From NCBI RefSeq assembly GCF_036894955.1, contig NZ_CP145905.1, positions 813,501 to 877,500 of the forward strand: a stretch of 64,000 nt of DNA, read 5' to 3'. Source of the stretch: Paenibacillus sp. KS-LC4. Its GTDB lineage: Bacteria > Bacillota > Bacilli > Paenibacillales > Paenibacillaceae. The stretch's first letter is position 1; each line of letters begins with the position of its first letter. The position numbers and the translations under genes were made by a program. Shown one piece after another: positions 1 through 9,012 of the stretch. The notes under the pieces were generated by a model that had not been told where the DNA came from, made no database searches, and saw only the letters and a program-made list of their open reading frames with translations.

Positions 1-89
1 TCGGGGCGCTGCAATATGAGCCCGAGATGATCCCGACTCCGCTTGATTTTATCGTACAGGCGCGGAAGCAGCTGGAGTATGATGTGTAA
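1..89 (+). CDS. C-terminal fragment of an unidentified protein
   Basis: The window opens inside a reading frame (codons from base 3) that ends at TAA 87-89. Only 28 residues are visible, ending in QARKQLEYDV. They carry no motif I can assign. A hairpin with a T-tract follows 65 bases later, consistent with this being the last gene of a transcription unit. The function is unknown. Confidence 0.55.
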   Translation, partial: GALQYEPEMIPTPLDFIVQARKQLEYDV

Positions 90-153
90 GCTGGAGGGAT
101 AGTAGAGAAGAAGCTAGGGAACGAAAATCGGTTGGAACAATAGTAAGCTGTAG

Positions 154-187
154 AGAGCCTCTTGATTACAAGGGGTTCTTTTTTTAT
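154..187 (+). terminator. Rho-independent terminator
   Basis: An 11-bp stem (AGAGCCTCTTG with CAAGGGGTTCT, including two G-U pairs) and a 4-base loop are followed by a run of T. It closes the partial gene at the left edge. Confidence 0.75.
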
Positions 188-340
188 GCAAAACATCATC
201 TATTATATAGAAGTTAAATTTAAAATCAATTAAATTTAAATTTACAATAAAATGTCGAATATTAAGAAGGAATGTAAATTCGGATGTAGAATAGTTAAAA
301 ATGGAATTTGATTTCTGGTTGATTTAGGAGGCGGTAGCAG

Positions 341-814
341 TTGCTTACAGGCAGGCTTCATATGGCTCAGGCAGAGGAGAAGCATCATTCATTTCTATAT
401 CGTGTTTATGCGAGCACCCGTGAGGAAGAAGTAGGGTCATGGGGCTGGGAGGAATCGTTTCAACAGGCCTTTCTTCGCATGCAATATGATTTACAGAAGC
501 GCTCCTATGAGGCACAGTATCCAGATGCAGAGAACTATATAGTAATGAAGGATGATTTCCAAATCGGAGTTTGCACGCTTGTTCGCAAGGTGGATAAAAT
601 GATACTCGTTAATGTGGCACTGCTGTCTGCTTTTCGAAATTCCGGCTATGGCACATATTTGCTGAAGGAGCTTCAGAGTGAGGCGACCAATAGAAAGCAG
701 CCTATTCAACTTCATGTGATGCAGGGCAATGTGGCGCAGCGATTATACGAAAGACTTGGTTTCCACATGGTAGAGGAGCAAGGGATGCATATGTTGATGG
801 AATGGAAGCCCTAG
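341..814 (+). CDS. GNAT-family N-acetyltransferase
   Basis: A 157-residue single-domain protein that would transfer an acetyl group from acetyl-CoA to an amine; the substrate is unknown. The C-terminal half has the GNAT signature: a beta-strand (MILVNVALLSAFR), an acetyl-CoA loop-like NSGYGTYLLKEL, then NVAQRLYERLGF typical of the last helix and strand. The start is taken as TTG 341 because AGGAGG (326-331) lies 9 bases before it; ATG 362 has no such site. It is followed after 81 bases by three tail-collar genes on the same strand. I recall GNAT genes next to such collar genes in other bacteria, so it may modify or assist them, but that link is inference. Confidence 0.8.
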   Translation: MLTGRLHMAQAEEKHHSFLYRVYASTREEEVGSWGWEESFQQAFLRMQYDLQKRSYEAQYPDAENYIVMKDDFQIGVCTLVRKVDKMILVNVALLSAFRNSGYGTYLLKELQSEATNRKQPIQLHVMQGNVAQRLYERLGFHMVEEQGMHMLMEWKP

Positions 815-895
815 CAATTCTGGAGACATAGCAGACCCCTGACTTGCCTAGCATGATTTAAGAAATATCTACGAACAATCGGGGGGATTTAGACA

Positions 896-1423
896 ATGAG
901 CGAGGCTTACCTTGGTGAAATTCGCATGTTCGCTGGCAGCTATGCTCCAGTGGGCTGGGCGAAATGTGAAGGTCAAATTTTATCTATTTCTGAAAATGAA
1001 GCTCTATATGTATTATTAGGCACAACTTATGGCGGTAATGGTCAAACAACCTTTGGATTGCCAGACCTGAGAGGGAGGATTCCTATTCATAGAGGGTCCT
1101 ACCAAGGCACCAATTACCCGTTAGGCATGCTCGGAGGGACGGAAAGCGTTACGCTCCAAGCCTCTCAATTACCAAACCACACTCATCCCGCTATTGCAGC
1201 AAAAACTACAGGAAGTGACACCTCTCCCCAGAACAATACTTGGGCGCAAGCAGCAGTATACTCCACAGGCCTTGATGGCAACAACAATCCACTTGCACGT
1301 AATCCTATGAATAACAACAGTGTATCGTACTTAGGCGGCAGTCAGCCTCATAGCAATATGATGCCATCTTTGACCCTCTCTTTTATTATCGCCCTTCAAG
1401 GTATTTTTCCTTCACAGAGTTAA
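896..1423 (+). CDS. Phage tail-collar domain protein (MdpB-like), copy 1
   Basis: A 175-residue protein of the phage tail-collar / microcystin-dependent-protein (MdpB) type. The N-terminal ~60 residues carry the collar pattern: YLGEIRMFAG, GWAKCEGQ, LLGTTYGGNGQTTFGLPDLRGR. The middle has a QLPNHTH motif, and the C-terminus has GGSQPHSNMMPSL followed by a hydrophobic strand and IFPSQS. In phages this domain belongs to the tail fibre; in bacterial chromosomes such small stand-alone versions have no settled function. GGGGG lies just upstream as ribosome binding site. It is the first of three tandem paralogues (gaps 41 and 18 bases). There is no signal peptide. Confidence 0.85.
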   Translation: MSEAYLGEIRMFAGSYAPVGWAKCEGQILSISENEALYVLLGTTYGGNGQTTFGLPDLRGRIPIHRGSYQGTNYPLGMLGGTESVTLQASQLPNHTHPAIAAKTTGSDTSPQNNTWAQAAVYSTGLDGNNNPLARNPMNNNSVSYLGGSQPHSNMMPSLTLSFIIALQGIFPSQS

Positions 1424-1464
1424 TTATTTAATAGATTTAGCACTTTAGATACAGGAGGATGAAA

Positions 1465-1965
1465 ATGGAACCATTTGTTGGAGAAATTAGAGCATTCCCA
1501 TATGGATTTACACCGAAAGGTTGGGCTTCCTGTAACGGGCAGCTTCTACAGATAGCAGCAAATCAAGCTTTGTATTCGCTGCTTGGTACGTATTATGGGG
1601 GGGATGGCAGGAATAGCTTTGCCCTTCCGAATTTACAGGGGAGAGTTCCCATTCATGTTGGACCGCAAACACCGATTGGCAGCGCAGCAGGAGAAGCGGC
1701 TCATACGTTAACGGTAGAAGAAATGCCTATGCATACGCATCAGCTCTCTGCTTCTACGGAAACGGCAGATCAAATAACTCCATCAGGAAATATATGGGCC
1801 AATACACCGTTTACGCCTTATGCTCCTCTGTCGTCGTCGAACGTTCGAATGAATGCAGGAGCTATTGCAGCAGTGGGCGGCAGCCAGCCGCACAACAATA
1901 TGCAGCCCTATTTGGCATTAAATTATTGTATCGCTACTATGGGCATTTTCCCACCAAGAGGTTAA
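1465..1965 (+). CDS. Phage tail-collar domain protein (MdpB-like), copy 2
   Basis: A 166-residue paralogue of the preceding gene: FVGEIRAFPYGFTPKGWASC, LLGTYYGGDGRNSFALPNLQGR, EMPMHTH and GGSQPHNNMQPYLALNYCIA...IFPPRG. The start is ATG 1465 rather than ATG 1459 because AGGAGG ends at 1458, directly against the first ATG but 6 bases before the second. The middle (residues ~85-130) differs clearly from copies 1 and 3, while both ends are conserved. This suggests a shared scaffold with a variable central face. It sits in an operon between its two paralogues. Confidence 0.85.
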   Translation: MEPFVGEIRAFPYGFTPKGWASCNGQLLQIAANQALYSLLGTYYGGDGRNSFALPNLQGRVPIHVGPQTPIGSAAGEAAHTLTVEEMPMHTHQLSASTETADQITPSGNIWANTPFTPYAPLSSSNVRMNAGAIAAVGGSQPHNNMQPYLALNYCIATMGIFPPRG

Positions 1966-1983
1966 AGGAGGAGGTTTTATTAT

Positions 1984-2517
1984 ATGGATGCATATGTAGG
2001 TGAAATACGCATTTTTGCGGGAAATTTTCCACCGATGAACTGGGCGCTTTGCAACGGAGATATTTTACCAGTTTCAAGGTATTCAACACTGTTTTCTGTA
2101 ATTGGCAACCAATATGGCGGAAATGGACAAACGACCTTTGCATTGCCGAATTTACAGGGCTCGGCTCCTATGGGACAGGGAGCAGGTCCTGGGCTTACGC
2201 CTACGACGGTAGGCGAGCAGAGTGGAGACGCGGCAGTCACACTTTCGACTGGTGAAATGCCTCATCATACTCATGCCGCCATGGGAGTTATGGCGCAGCA
2301 GAACGTGGATGATCCAACTAATAGTTACTGGGCGGAGACGAAGGCAGCAGGACGGCCAGCCGTTCAGCGACCGCTTTATAAATTAACAAATAATACATCC
2401 ATGAGCCCACAAGCCCTTACTCCAGTAGGAGGAAGTCAGCCGCATAATAATATGCAGCCCTATCTGGCGATGAATTTCATCATATGCCTGAATGGAGAAT
2501 ATCCTCCAAGACCATAG
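1984..2517 (+). CDS. Phage tail-collar domain protein (MdpB-like), copy 3
   Basis: A 177-residue third paralogue: YVGEIRIFAGNFPPMNWALC, GNQYGGNGQTTFALPNLQG, EMPHHTH and GGSQPHNNMQPYLAMNFIICLNGEYPPRP. AAAGGAGGAGG just upstream gives a very strong ribosome binding site. The gene lies 18 bases after copy 2 and is followed by a clear terminator, so the acetyltransferase and three collar genes probably form one transcript. The three proteins could assemble together, but nothing else of a phage tail (sheath, tube, baseplate) is present nearby. Confidence 0.85.
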   Translation: MDAYVGEIRIFAGNFPPMNWALCNGDILPVSRYSTLFSVIGNQYGGNGQTTFALPNLQGSAPMGQGAGPGLTPTTVGEQSGDAAVTLSTGEMPHHTHAAMGVMAQQNVDDPTNSYWAETKAAGRPAVQRPLYKLTNNTSMSPQALTPVGGSQPHNNMQPYLAMNFIICLNGEYPPRP

Positions 2518-2589
2518 ATGAAACATAGGCTGACTGGTGGGAGAATATAATGGAAGTCTCTGTTATGAAAGACAAGTGATTATTAATGG

Positions 2590-2636
2590 CGGGTGCAGGA
2601 AATCTCGGCAGATGACTGAGAGAGCACCCGTTTTTT
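2590..2636 (+). terminator. Rho-independent terminator after the collar genes
   Basis: CGGGTGC (2590-2596) pairs with GCACCCG (2624-2630). The loop contains a smaller inner stem (TCTC/GAGA), and TTTTTT follows. Confidence 0.8.
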
Positions 2637-2701
2637 GGGTGGAAGAAGAAAAAATTAGAAATTAAGTGAAAATTTCTATCAGAACAAGGGGAGATGCGGT
2701 T

Positions 2702-5700
2702 ATGAGGCATCAATTAGCGGGGCGGAGCAATAGCAAAGTCACGATGAAGCGAGGAGATTTTGGCAGCCCGATCAAGCGAGCTGCTGTGTTAATGCTTGTA
2801 CTAGCTATTATGTTTAATCTGCTGCCGACAAGCATGAATGCTGCTGCCGGGACAGCGGACGGCACTTATCATTTTGGAGATGCTTTGGGTGCAGATGATT
2901 CAGGAGGAACGGGCTTCAAGAAGCAGGGAGATAAGTTTGTCGTAACGAATGGCTTTGATCAGGATGGAACTGCATTATATTCTGCACATTTGACGAATCC
3001 GAACACCAGTGGCGAGCTCGTCATTAAGGCGGAAGGGCAAAATGTGCTGAGCAGCTTTACTTTTAAAGATTTAGGTATTTCTGCATATTCTGATTTTCCG
3101 TATCCCCCCCAGCTTAGTTTGCTTACCATTACTTTAAAGGATGCTGGAGGCACAGTGATTGCTACGCACTCGAACTCAGGTAACGTTAACCTGCATGATG
3201 GTGGAGTCATTAAGAAGTTTCAAGTTTCGACTTTATTAGGAAATGGAGCCTCGTACAACTACTCGAATGTTTCCTCTGTAACGCTTCAATGGCGATTTGC
3301 AACTAGCGACGGGCCATCCAACTTGAACATTGATGATATTACTTTGTCCAATATGATAAGCCCTGTCCCTCAAGACACCCCAACCTTTAATCCGGCGGCG
3401 GGAGCAGTCGCGTTTGGAACAGAGCTGGAAATTGTATCGGCAGGAGCCGAGCATATTTACTACACGACAGATGGAAGCGCGCCAGCGACAGCGGTAGGCG
3501 GCTCGACGCTGGAATACAATGCGTCAGCGAAGCCGACGATTAGCGGAGCCATGACCGTGAAGGCAATTGCGACGAAGGCAGGCAAACCGAATAGTGCTGT
3601 AGGCAGCGCGAGCTATACGCAAGCTGTAACAGCGAATTTGACGGGACTCGCGATGAGCGGCAGTCCGAGTGGTTTTGTGTTTGCTGGCGGCACGTACGTG
3701 TATAACGGCGTAACGGTAGCGAACGGTGTTGCGAGCGTAACGGTAACACCGAGCGGAGCAGGTACGATTACCGTAGATGGAGCGACGGTAGCGAGCGGAG
3801 CAGCCTCGGCGGCGATTGCGCTTACGCCGGGAGTGGAGCGCACGATTACCATTGTCGCAACAGAAACAGGAAAAAGTGCAAGGACTTATGTGATTAAAGT
3901 GACGCGCGAGCAGGTGGCGCAGGCAACGCCGACGTTCAACCCAGCGGCGGGAGCGGTGGCATTTGGAACGGAGCTTGAGATTATATCGGCAGGAGCCGAC
4001 CATATTTACTACACGACGGACGGAAGCACGCCAGCGACAGCGGTAGGCGGCTCGACGCTGGAATACAATGCGTCAGCGAAGCCGACGATTAGCGCAGCAG
4101 TGACGGTGAAGGCGATTGCCACGAAGGCGGGCAATCTGGACAGTGCTGTAGGCAGCGTAAGCTATACGCAAGCTGCTACAGCGAATTTATCGGGTCTGGC
4201 GCTAAGCGGCAGTCCGAGCGGTTTTGTGTTTGCTGGCGGCACGTACGCGTATAACGGCGTAACGGTAGCGAACGGTGTTGCGAGCGTAACGGTAACACCG
4301 AGCGGAGCAGGTACGATTACCGTAGATGGAGCGACGGTAGCGAGCGGAGCAGCCTCGGCGGCGATTACGCTTACGCCGGGAGTGGAGCGCACGATTACCA
4401 TTGTCGCAACAGAAACAGGAAAAAGTGCAAAGACTTATGTGATTAAAGTGACGCGCGAGCAGGTGGCGCAGGCAACGCCGACGTTCAATCCGGCGGCGGG
4501 AGCGGTGGCATTCGGAACGGAGCTTGAGATTATATCGGCAGGAGCCGACCATATTTACTACACGACGGACGGAAGCACGCCAGCGACAGCGGTAGGCGGC
4601 TCGACGCTTGAGTATAATGCGTCAGCGAAGCCAGTCATAAATGCAGCCATGACGGTAAAAGCGATTGCGACAAAGACGCACAATCTGGACAGCACGATTG
4701 CGAGTGCAAGCTACACGCAAGCCGCAACGGCGAATTTGACAGATGTTGAGCTAAGCGGCAGTCCAAGCGGTTTTGTGTTTGCTGGCGGTACGTACGTGTA
4801 TAACGGCGTAACGGTAGCGAACGGTGTTGCGAGCGTAACGGTAACACCGAGCGGAGCAGGTACGATTACCGTAGATGGAGCGACGGTAGCGAGCGGAGCA
4901 GCGTCGGCGGCGATTACGCTTACGCCGGGAGTGGAGCGCACGATTACCATTGTCGCAACAGAGGCAGGGAAAAGTGCAAAGACTTATGTGATTAAAGTGA
5001 CGCGCGAGCAGGTGGCGCAGGCAACGCCGACGTTCAATCCGGCGGCGGGAGCGGTGGCATTTGGAACGGAGCTTGAGATTGTGTCGGCAGGAGCCGACCA
5101 TATTTACTACACGACGGACGGAAGCACGCCAGCGACAGCGGTAGGCGGCTCGACGCTTGAGTATAATGCAGCAGCGAAGCCAGTCATAAATGCAGCCATG
5201 ACGGTAAAAGCGATTGCGACAAAGACGCACAATCTGGATAGCGCAGTTGCGAGTGCAAGCTACACGCAAGCCGCAACGGCGAATTTGACAGACGTTGAGC
5301 TAAGCGGCAGTCCAAGCGGTTTTGTGTTTGCTGGCGGCACGTACGTGTATAACGGCGTAACGGTAGCGAACGGTGTTGCGAGCGTAACGGTAACACCGAG
5401 CGGAGCTGGTACGATTACCGTAGATGGAGCGACGGTAGCGAGCGGAGCAGCGTCGTCGGCAATTACGCTTACGCCGGGAGTGGAGCGCACGATTACCATT
5501 GTCGCAACAGAAACAGGAAAAAGTGCAAAGACGTATGTCATAAAAGTGACGCGCGAGCAGGTGGCGCAGGCAACGCCGACGTTCAACCCAGCGGCGGGAG
5601 CGGTGGCATTCGGAACGGAGCTTGAGATTGTATCGGCAGGAGCCGATCACATCTACTACACGGTAGACGGAAGCACGCCAGCGACAGCGGTAGGCGGCTC

Positions 5701-8233
5701 GACGCTTGAGTATAATGCAGCAGCGAAGCCAGTCATAAATGCAGCCATGACGGTAAAAGCGATTGCGACAAAGACGCACAATCTGGATAGCGCAGTTGCG
5801 AGTGCAAGCTACACGCAAGCCGCAACGGCGAATTTGACAGACGTTGAGCTAAGCGGCAGTCCGAGTGGTTTTGTGTTTGCTGGCGGTACGTACGCGTATA
5901 ACGGCGTAACGGTAGCGAACGGTGTTGCGAGCGTAACGGTAACACCGAGCGGAACTGGTACGATTACCGTAGATGGAGCGACGGTAGCGAGCGGAGCAGC
6001 GTCGTCGGCAATTACGCTTACGCCGGGAGTGGAGCGCACGATTACCATTGTCGCAACAGAAACAGGAAAAAGTGCAAAGACTTATGTGATTAAAGTGACG
6101 CGCGAGCAGGTGGCGCAAGCAACGCCGACGTTCAACCCAGCGGCGGGAGCGGTGGCATTCGGAACGGAGCTTGAGATTGTGTCGGCAGGAGCCGACCATA
6201 TTTACTACACGACAGATGGCAGCGATCCAGCGACAGCGGTAGGCGGCTCGACGCTTGAGTATAATGCAGCAGCGAAGCCGACGATTAGCGCAGCGATGAC
6301 CGTGAAGGCGATTGCGACGAAGGCAGACAATCTGGACAGTGCGATTGCCAGCGCGAGCTATACGCAGGCTGAGGTGGCCAATCTAACTAATTTGGTATTG
6401 AGTGGAACGCCGAGCGGTTTTGTTTTTGCTGGCGGAACGTATGACTATAGTGAATTGACAGTGGCGTATAACGTCTCTGCTCTCACCGTTACAGCAAGCG
6501 GGTCAGGAACGATTAAGGTAGATGGAGTGACGGTAACAAGCGGAATAGCTTCTGCACCAATTAGCCTGAATGCTGGTATAGAGCAGACTATCAAGATTGT
6601 TGTAGAAGAAGCAGGTAAGCTATCCAAAACCTATACGGTGAAGGTAACGCGCTTAAACATTCAAGCTCCTAGCGCACCTGCTAGTGTCACAGCTACCTCC
6701 GGCAATGCACAGGCCGTCGTTAGCTTTACGGCACCTGTTAATAATGGAGGCAGCCCGGTGAAGGGGTATGAAGTAACAGCGATGCCAGGTAATATTACCG
6801 TCTCTGGTATCAGCAGTCCAATAACGGTAACGGGACTTACGAATGGAACCCGATATACTTTCACAGTCAAAGCTCTCAATAATGCGGGCAGCAGTGATGC
6901 TTCTGTTCCTTCTAATGAGGTAACGCCGACGGCTCCTTCCAGTGGTGGAGGCAGCACGAGCAATCCGAGTACACCGGCAAATACGGGCGTTAGTATCATC
7001 ATAAACGGTGTCGTTTACAACATGGGTTCAGCTTCAACTACTAATGTGAACAATCGAACCGTAACGACGTTAAGCGTGAATCAGGAAGCGCTGAACAACA
7101 GGCTTGCAGAGGAAGCAAGTGGCGTTATCGTTACATTTCCTGTAAATATCCAATCCGATTCCTTAATCGTGAAGCTTAATGGAAATCATGTAAAGGCACT
7201 GGAGCAAAAGCAAGCCCTTGTTAAAATTCAGACGGGCAACGTCTCTTACACACTGCCTATACAGCAAATTACAGGCTCTGCGGTTATAAGAGAACAGCTG
7301 CTGCAAACAGGTCTTGAGCAATTGGAGTTTCAAATTGAGCTAGCAGCACTAACGCCTAGCAGGCTAGCGGAAGTGAAGGCTGCTGCTGCCAAGGGTGGCT
7401 TTGAGCTTATTGGAATGCCGCTTGATTTTACAGTCAAGATTGTAAATGGAACGACGCAGCAGGAGATTGCGCAATTTAGTGTATATGTTGAGCGGGAGCT
7501 AGCCATTCCAAGCACGATTGACCCGAAGCGAATTACAACGGCGATTGTAGTCGAGCAGGATGGCAGCGTTCGTCATATCCCAACAAAGATCGTACAGGCG
7601 AATAGCAACTACTGGGCAAAAATTTACAGTCTCACGAATAGCACCTACGCCTTGATCTGGAATCCTGTTACGTTCAAGGATACGGCTGGACATTGGGCTG
7701 AGCAGGCAATTAATGATATGGGCTCGCGCCTCGTCATAAGCGGCATTGGCGGAGATCGCTTTAACCCAAATGCGTCGATTACCCGTGCCGAATTCGCAGC
7801 TATTATGGTCAGAGGTCTAGGATTGAAGCTGGAAGCGGGAGCCTCCGGATTTGCAGATGTGCAAGCCAGCGCATGGTATAATAATGCGATTCGAACGGCT
7901 GTGGCCTATAAGCTGATCAATGGCTTTGAAGACGGAACCTTCCGGCCTAATGAGCCAATAACTCGCGAGCAAGCGACGGTCATCATTGCTAAAGCAATGG
8001 TTATCACCGGACTGAAGGCGGGATTGCCGGCGGGCAATGCAGATGACATATTACGTCCTTATGCTGATGCGAATGAAGCGGCAGCGTGGGCAAGAAGCAG
8101 CCTTGCAGACAGCTTGCAGGGTGGAATTATTTCAGGCCGATCTGGTGCGCAGTTGGCCCCTCAAGCCTTGATCACCAGAGCGGAAATTGCGGTCATGGTA
8201 CAGAGGCTGCTTGCCAATTCAAAGCTTATTTAA
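2702..8233 (+). CDS. Giant SLH-anchored repeat surface protein
   Basis: A 1843-residue secreted protein. The start is ATG 2702 (AAGGGGAG 8 bases upstream); an in-frame GTG at 2666 has no ribosome site. A signal peptide follows (basic KRGDFGSPIKR, then a long hydrophobic stretch ending in NAAA). Residues ~225-1318 are six 183-residue repeats. Each joins a chitobiase/hexosaminidase-C-type beta-sandwich (YYTTDGSTPATAVGG) to a cadherin-like beta-sandwich (LSGSPSGFVFAGGTY...KTYVIKVTREQ). A fibronectin-III domain (~1320-1415), a Ser/Gly linker and an unassigned domain come next, then three C-terminal SLH motifs from ~1658 (DTAGHWAEQAINDM, FADVQASAWYNNAI) that would bind cell-wall polysaccharide. 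The likely role is adhesin or surface scaffold; no catalytic motif is seen. It is flanked by terminators and so probably transcribed alone. Confidence 0.88.
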   Translation: MRHQLAGRSNSKVTMKRGDFGSPIKRAAVLMLVLAIMFNLLPTSMNAAAGTADGTYHFGDALGADDSGGTGFKKQGDKFVVTNGFDQDGTALYSAHLTNPNTSGELVIKAEGQNVLSSFTFKDLGISAYSDFPYPPQLSLLTITLKDAGGTVIATHSNSGNVNLHDGGVIKKFQVSTLLGNGASYNYSNVSSVTLQWRFATSDGPSNLNIDDITLSNMISPVPQDTPTFNPAAGAVAFGTELEIVSAGAEHIYYTTDGSAPATAVGGSTLEYNASAKPTISGAMTVKAIATKAGKPNSAVGSASYTQAVTANLTGLAMSGSPSGFVFAGGTYVYNGVTVANGVASVTVTPSGAGTITVDGATVASGAASAAIALTPGVERTITIVATETGKSARTYVIKVTREQVAQATPTFNPAAGAVAFGTELEIISAGADHIYYTTDGSTPATAVGGSTLEYNASAKPTISAAVTVKAIATKAGNLDSAVGSVSYTQAATANLSGLALSGSPSGFVFAGGTYAYNGVTVANGVASVTVTPSGAGTITVDGATVASGAASAAITLTPGVERTITIVATETGKSAKTYVIKVTREQVAQATPTFNPAAGAVAFGTELEIISAGADHIYYTTDGSTPATAVGGSTLEYNASAKPVINAAMTVKAIATKTHNLDSTIASASYTQAATANLTDVELSGSPSGFVFAGGTYVYNGVTVANGVASVTVTPSGAGTITVDGATVASGAASAAITLTPGVERTITIVATEAGKSAKTYVIKVTREQVAQATPTFNPAAGAVAFGTELEIVSAGADHIYYTTDGSTPATAVGGSTLEYNAAAKPVINAAMTVKAIATKTHNLDSAVASASYTQAATANLTDVELSGSPSGFVFAGGTYVYNGVTVANGVASVTVTPSGAGTITVDGATVASGAASSAITLTPGVERTITIVATETGKSAKTYVIKVTREQVAQATPTFNPAAGAVAFGTELEIVSAGADHIYYTVDGSTPATAVGGSTLEYNAAAKPVINAAMTVKAIATKTHNLDSAVASASYTQAATANLTDVELSGSPSGFVFAGGTYAYNGVTVANGVASVTVTPSGTGTITVDGATVASGAASSAITLTPGVERTITIVATETGKSAKTYVIKVTREQVAQATPTFNPAAGAVAFGTELEIVSAGADHIYYTTDGSDPATAVGGSTLEYNAAAKPTISAAMTVKAIATKADNLDSAIASASYTQAEVANLTNLVLSGTPSGFVFAGGTYDYSELTVAYNVSALTVTASGSGTIKVDGVTVTSGIASAPISLNAGIEQTIKIVVEEAGKLSKTYTVKVTRLNIQAPSAPASVTATSGNAQAVVSFTAPVNNGGSPVKGYEVTAMPGNITVSGISSPITVTGLTNGTRYTFTVKALNNAGSSDASVPSNEVTPTAPSSGGGSTSNPSTPANTGVSIIINGVVYNMGSASTTNVNNRTVTTLSVNQEALNNRLAEEASGVIVTFPVNIQSDSLIVKLNGNHVKALEQKQALVKIQTGNVSYTLPIQQITGSAVIREQLLQTGLEQLEFQIELAALTPSRLAEVKAAAAKGGFELIGMPLDFTVKIVNGTTQQEIAQFSVYVERELAIPSTIDPKRITTAIVVEQDGSVRHIPTKIVQANSNYWAKIYSLTNSTYALIWNPVTFKDTAGHWAEQAINDMGSRLVISGIGGDRFNPNASITRAEFAAIMVRGLGLKLEAGASGFADVQASAWYNNAIRTAVAYKLINGFEDGTFRPNEPITREQATVIIAKAMVITGLKAGLPAGNADDILRPYADANEAAAWARSSLADSLQGGIISGRSGAQLAPQALITRAEIAVMVQRLLANSKLI
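3373..6657 (+). repeat. Six tandem 549-bp coding repeats
   Basis: The phrase GCAACGCCGACGTTCAA recurs at exact 549-bp steps (ACGCC at 3926, 4475, 5024, 5573 and 6122), and a diverged first copy begins near 3373. Units 2-5 are almost identical at DNA level, down to synonymous positions. The first half of unit 1 and the second half of unit 6 have drifted. This pattern fits recent unequal crossing-over or gene conversion. The repeats keep several antisense frames open; those are by-products. Confidence 0.92.
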
Positions 8234-8247
8234 AAGATTCAAGCATA

Positions 8248-8285
8248 AAACAGCCCCTGTAGACGTAGGTCTTCGGGGGCTGTTT
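8248..8285. terminator. Bidirectional terminator between convergent genes
   Basis: AAACAGCCCC pairs with GGGGCTGTTT, with A-rich and T-rich flanks. It lies between the SLH gene and the convergent response-regulator gene. Confidence 0.75.
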
Positions 8286-8322
8286 GCACTGCGGCCATCC
8301 GCAAAATTTTAACCGAAAAGAG

Positions 8323-9012
8323 CTATCTCATTTCCTCATCTACTGAAAATAATTCCTGAAGGCTGGCAATTGCCTGCATTCGATCACTTGTGCCGAGCTT
8401 GCTGTATATGATGCTGACGTAATTTTTGACCGTGCCGACGCTCATAAATAATGTATCCGCAATTTGCGGGTTGGTCAGCGGCTGCACCATAAGGGTAATG
8501 ATTTGCTTTTCACGTTCTGTAAACTGGAGTCCCAGCCTCTTGAGCTTTTGGACATTCAATTCCCTTGGGGCTGCCTTGGACATTGCTGACAGGCGAGTGG
8601 CAAGCTTGGCTGCAATTTCCGGAGTGAGCATATGTCTGCCAGTTGCGGCGCTGCGAATAGCGGCAAGCAAATTTGCTTTGTCCATATCCTTTAGCAAATA
8701 GCCAATCGCACCGCCCGCAAGCCCTTCAATAATATAGTCATCGTCGGTAAACGTCGTCAAAATCAAAATCTGCTGCGCCGGATGCCGGGCCCTGATTTTG
8801 CGAATAGCGCTGATGCCATCCATAACGGGCATTTGCACATCCATCAATACGAGCGTCGGCCGCAGCTCATCAACAAGCTCACAGGCATGCTGCCCGTTTC
8901 CGGCCAGACCGACGACCTCCATATCCTTCTCCAGCTCAATGACTGTCCGCAGGCTTTCTCGAAGCAGGCGCTGATCATCGACTATAACCAATCGAATAGG
9001 CTCCATTTCCAT
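8323..9012 (-). CDS. NarL/LuxR-family response regulator
   Basis: A 229-residue two-component response regulator. The receiver domain (1-120) has the acidic pair in IVDDQ, phosphoacceptor Asp58 in LVLMDVQMP, and the conserved Thr/Lys region (ILTTFTDDD, YLLKDM). The C-terminal LuxR-type helix-turn-helix (~155-220) has FTEREKQIITLM and NPQIADTLFMSVGTVKNYVSII. It should bind DNA as a dimer once phosphorylated. The start codon follows directly after the stop of the hybrid kinase gene (TAA then ATG), with AAGGAGC inside the kinase end, so the two are co-translated and almost certainly partners. Its targets are unknown. The direct repeats in front of the RhiA/astacin operon are a candidate by proximity only. 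Confidence 0.9.
   Translation of the reverse strand: MEMEPIRLVIVDDQRLLRESLRTVIELEKDMEVVGLAGNGQHACELVDELRPTLVLMDVQMPVMDGISAIRKIRARHPAQQILILTTFTDDDYIIEGLAGGAIGYLLKDMDKANLLAAIRSAATGRHMLTPEIAAKLATRLSAMSKAAPRELNVQKLKRLGLQFTEREKQIITLMVQPLTNPQIADTLFMSVGTVKNYVSIIYSKLGTSDRMQAIASLQELFSVDEEMR

Noticed and set aside
896-2517. Prophage remnant
   Set aside because: There is no integrase, terminase, capsid or lysis gene and no attachment repeats. Collar proteins alone are common in bacterial chromosomes.
2540-2640. Riboswitch before the SLH gene
   Set aside because: The structure is a terminator with an inner hairpin placed after the collar genes. No conserved aptamer core is recognisable, and it ends 60 bases before the next gene.
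3524-6199. Series of long antisense frames inside the SLH repeat array (up to 172 codons)
   Set aside because: They recur with the 549-bp repeat, are rich in Arg/Cys/Ser as expected for a shadow of GC-biased codons, and have no ribosome sites.
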